Shown here: positions 63,353 through 64,000 of the stretch, in pieces
How the letters are laid out: the number at the start of each line of letters is the position of its first letter
Position numbering within the stretch: the first letter of the stretch is position 1
Source: Aliarcobacter trophiarum LMG 25534
Lineage (GTDB): Bacteria; Campylobacterota; Campylobacteria; Campylobacterales; Arcobacteraceae
DNA: 64,000 nt
Direction: 5' to 3'
Assembly: GCF_003355515.1 (NCBI RefSeq)
Contig: NZ_CP031367.1
Span: forward strand, 992,001-1,056,000
Notes under the pieces: generated by a model
What the model was told of the DNA's origin: nothing
Database searches by the model: none
The model's input: the letters and a program-made list of their open reading frames with translations, nothing else
Translations under genes and position numbers: made by a program

Positions 63353-63894
63353 TGTCAAAAGCTTTAAACCTACCAAACATCTTAGCTCTATTTAGAATAG
63401 CATTAGCTCCACTAATGCTATGGTTTTTTGTGGATAGAGACAACACTATATTTTCATCTTGGCATCCCTCTTGGTTTGACTATTTTGCGGGGCTTATATT
63501 TATAATAGCTAGTGTTACTGACTTTTTTGATGGTTTTATTGCTAGAGCTTGGAATCAAATAACAAAGCTAGGTGGGATTTTAGATCCACTTGCAGATAAA
63601 ATGCTAGTACTTGCTGCTTTTTTGGGACTTATGGTTATAGATAGAGCTAGTGCTTGGGCTGTATTTCTAATACTTTCAAGAGAATTTTTCATAACTACTC
63701 TTAGAGTTGTTGCAGTTGCTGAAGGAAAAGATGTGGCTTCAACAATGGCAGGAAAAGTAAAAACAGTAGCTCAAATGTTTGCTATTGGATTTTTAATAAT
63801 GAATTGGCCATATGCTACAACTTTACTTTGGTTTGCAGTTATTTTAACTCTCTACTCTGGTTATGAATACACTAGAGACTATTTCAGAATTTAA
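63352..63894 (+). CDS. pgsA: CDP-diacylglycerol-glycerol-3-phosphate 3-phosphatidyltransferase
   Basis: 180 residues with several membrane helices. The CDP-alcohol phosphotransferase motif is complete: D57-x2-D60-G, AR, then G, D78 and D82 (TDFFDGFIAR ... ILDPLADK). First step of phosphatidylglycerol synthesis at the inner membrane. Its ATG overlaps the reductase's stop by one base (TAATG), and rseP follows eight bases later. Confidence 0.95.
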   Translation: MSKALNLPNILALFRIALAPLMLWFFVDRDNTIFSSWHPSWFDYFAGLIFIIASVTDFFDGFIARAWNQITKLGGILDPLADKMLVLAAFLGLMVIDRASAWAVFLILSREFFITTLRVVAVAEGKDVASTMAGKVKTVAQMFAIGFLIMNWPYATTLLWFAVILTLYSGYEYTRDYFRI

Positions 63895-63902
63895 GGCTTT
63901 TT

Positions 63903-64000
63903 TTGGGTACTATCACTTTTTTACTTGTATTATCTTTTTTAGTATTTTTTCATGAGCTAGGTCACTTTTTAGCTGCTAGATTTTTTGGCGTTAAGGTTCA
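63903..64000 (+). CDS. rseP: Site-2 protease RseP, 5' part only
   Basis: The 32 residues visible to the window edge begin at TTG 63903, six or seven bases after AAGG. They contain a membrane helix (TITFLLVLSFLVFF) and the HELGH zinc motif, typical of RseP/M50 intramembrane metalloproteases. Truncated by the window end. The pgsA-rseP order is consistent with an envelope cluster. Confidence 0.87.
   Translation, partial: MGTITFLLVLSFLVFFHELGHFLAARFFGVKV

Overview
The window reads as core chromosome of a Campylobacterota bacterium, most likely an Arcobacteraceae member (Arcobacter/Aliarcobacter type). The DNA is strongly AT-rich and densely packed on both strands. Family-level markers point the same way: monomeric NADP isocitrate dehydrogenase beside malate dehydrogenase, an oorDABC-type 2-oxoglutarate:ferredoxin oxidoreductase, dimeric dUTPase, a cbpA-hspR heat-shock pair, a csd1/ccmA-like shape pair, sensor kinases of the HQWRQPL type, and an oxidoreductase of the FabL type. 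I see no insertion sequence, prophage, CRISPR array, rRNA operon or integron. The only tRNA is tRNA-Leu(CAA). No gene-free stretch exceeds 300 bases. The coding sequence at each end is cut by the window edge (a DUF748 protein on the left, rseP on the right).

Layout. 0-9 kb holds envelope genes (DUF748, CNNM/CorC protein, MutS2, a YhdP-like AsmA protein, MltG). 9-13 kb carries carbon metabolism (icd, mdh) and a small cytochrome c. 13-19 kb has an NlpC/P60 lipoprotein, rsmH with an ftsL-like gene, a class II aldolase-like protein, HU, tRNA-Leu and an MnmC2-like oxidoreductase. 18.8-22.6 kb is a signalling block (CheY-like, CheC-like, PAS kinase) running into cbpA-hspR. 22.7-30.9 kb is mostly one minus-strand series: tatB-tatC-queA-exonuclease, then djlA-like, BFD-like, a small protein, nadE, a degT-like gene, lpxK, and finally a DUF475 membrane protein. 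31-35 kb has an aldo/keto reductase, a TDT transporter and recR-zinc protein-dUTPase. 35-41 kb has an ABC-F ATPase, a YqeY protein, M23 peptidase plus bactofilin, a diguanylate cyclase and a LysR/tautomerase pair. 41-48.9 kb has trmN6-like, ykgJ, a TPR lipoprotein, trpC, oorDABC and a modD-like gene with an unknown partner. 49-64 kb has polA, radA, a hotdog thioesterase, ybeY, a PerR-like regulator, a secreted nuclease-like protein, murJ, an MsbA-like transporter, pyrD, an M16 peptidase, dapA, a FabL-like reductase, pgsA and rseP.

How the genes work together. Many serve the envelope: peptidoglycan (rsmH/ftsL, mltG, murJ, M23/bactofilin, NlpC/P60, dapA), lipid A and lipid transport (lpxK, MsbA-like, AsmA-type proteins), phospholipid synthesis (pgsA, FabL-like) and export (tatBC). 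The oxidative TCA segment is represented by icd, mdh and oor.

I found no obvious new multi-gene system. The most interesting signals are: an HspR operator (HAIR) inside the cbpA-hspR promoter and overlapping the upstream kinase stop codon; a DegT-family protein between nadE and lpxK without the PLP lysine; an HTH-like extension fused to dUTPase; a perfect 26-bp palindrome with ModE-like half-sites over the promoter of the modD-like pair; a LysR-type operator between a LysR gene and a tautomerase; a CheY/CheC/kinase cassette with both CheC phosphatase motifs intact; and unusually heavy use of TTG starts.
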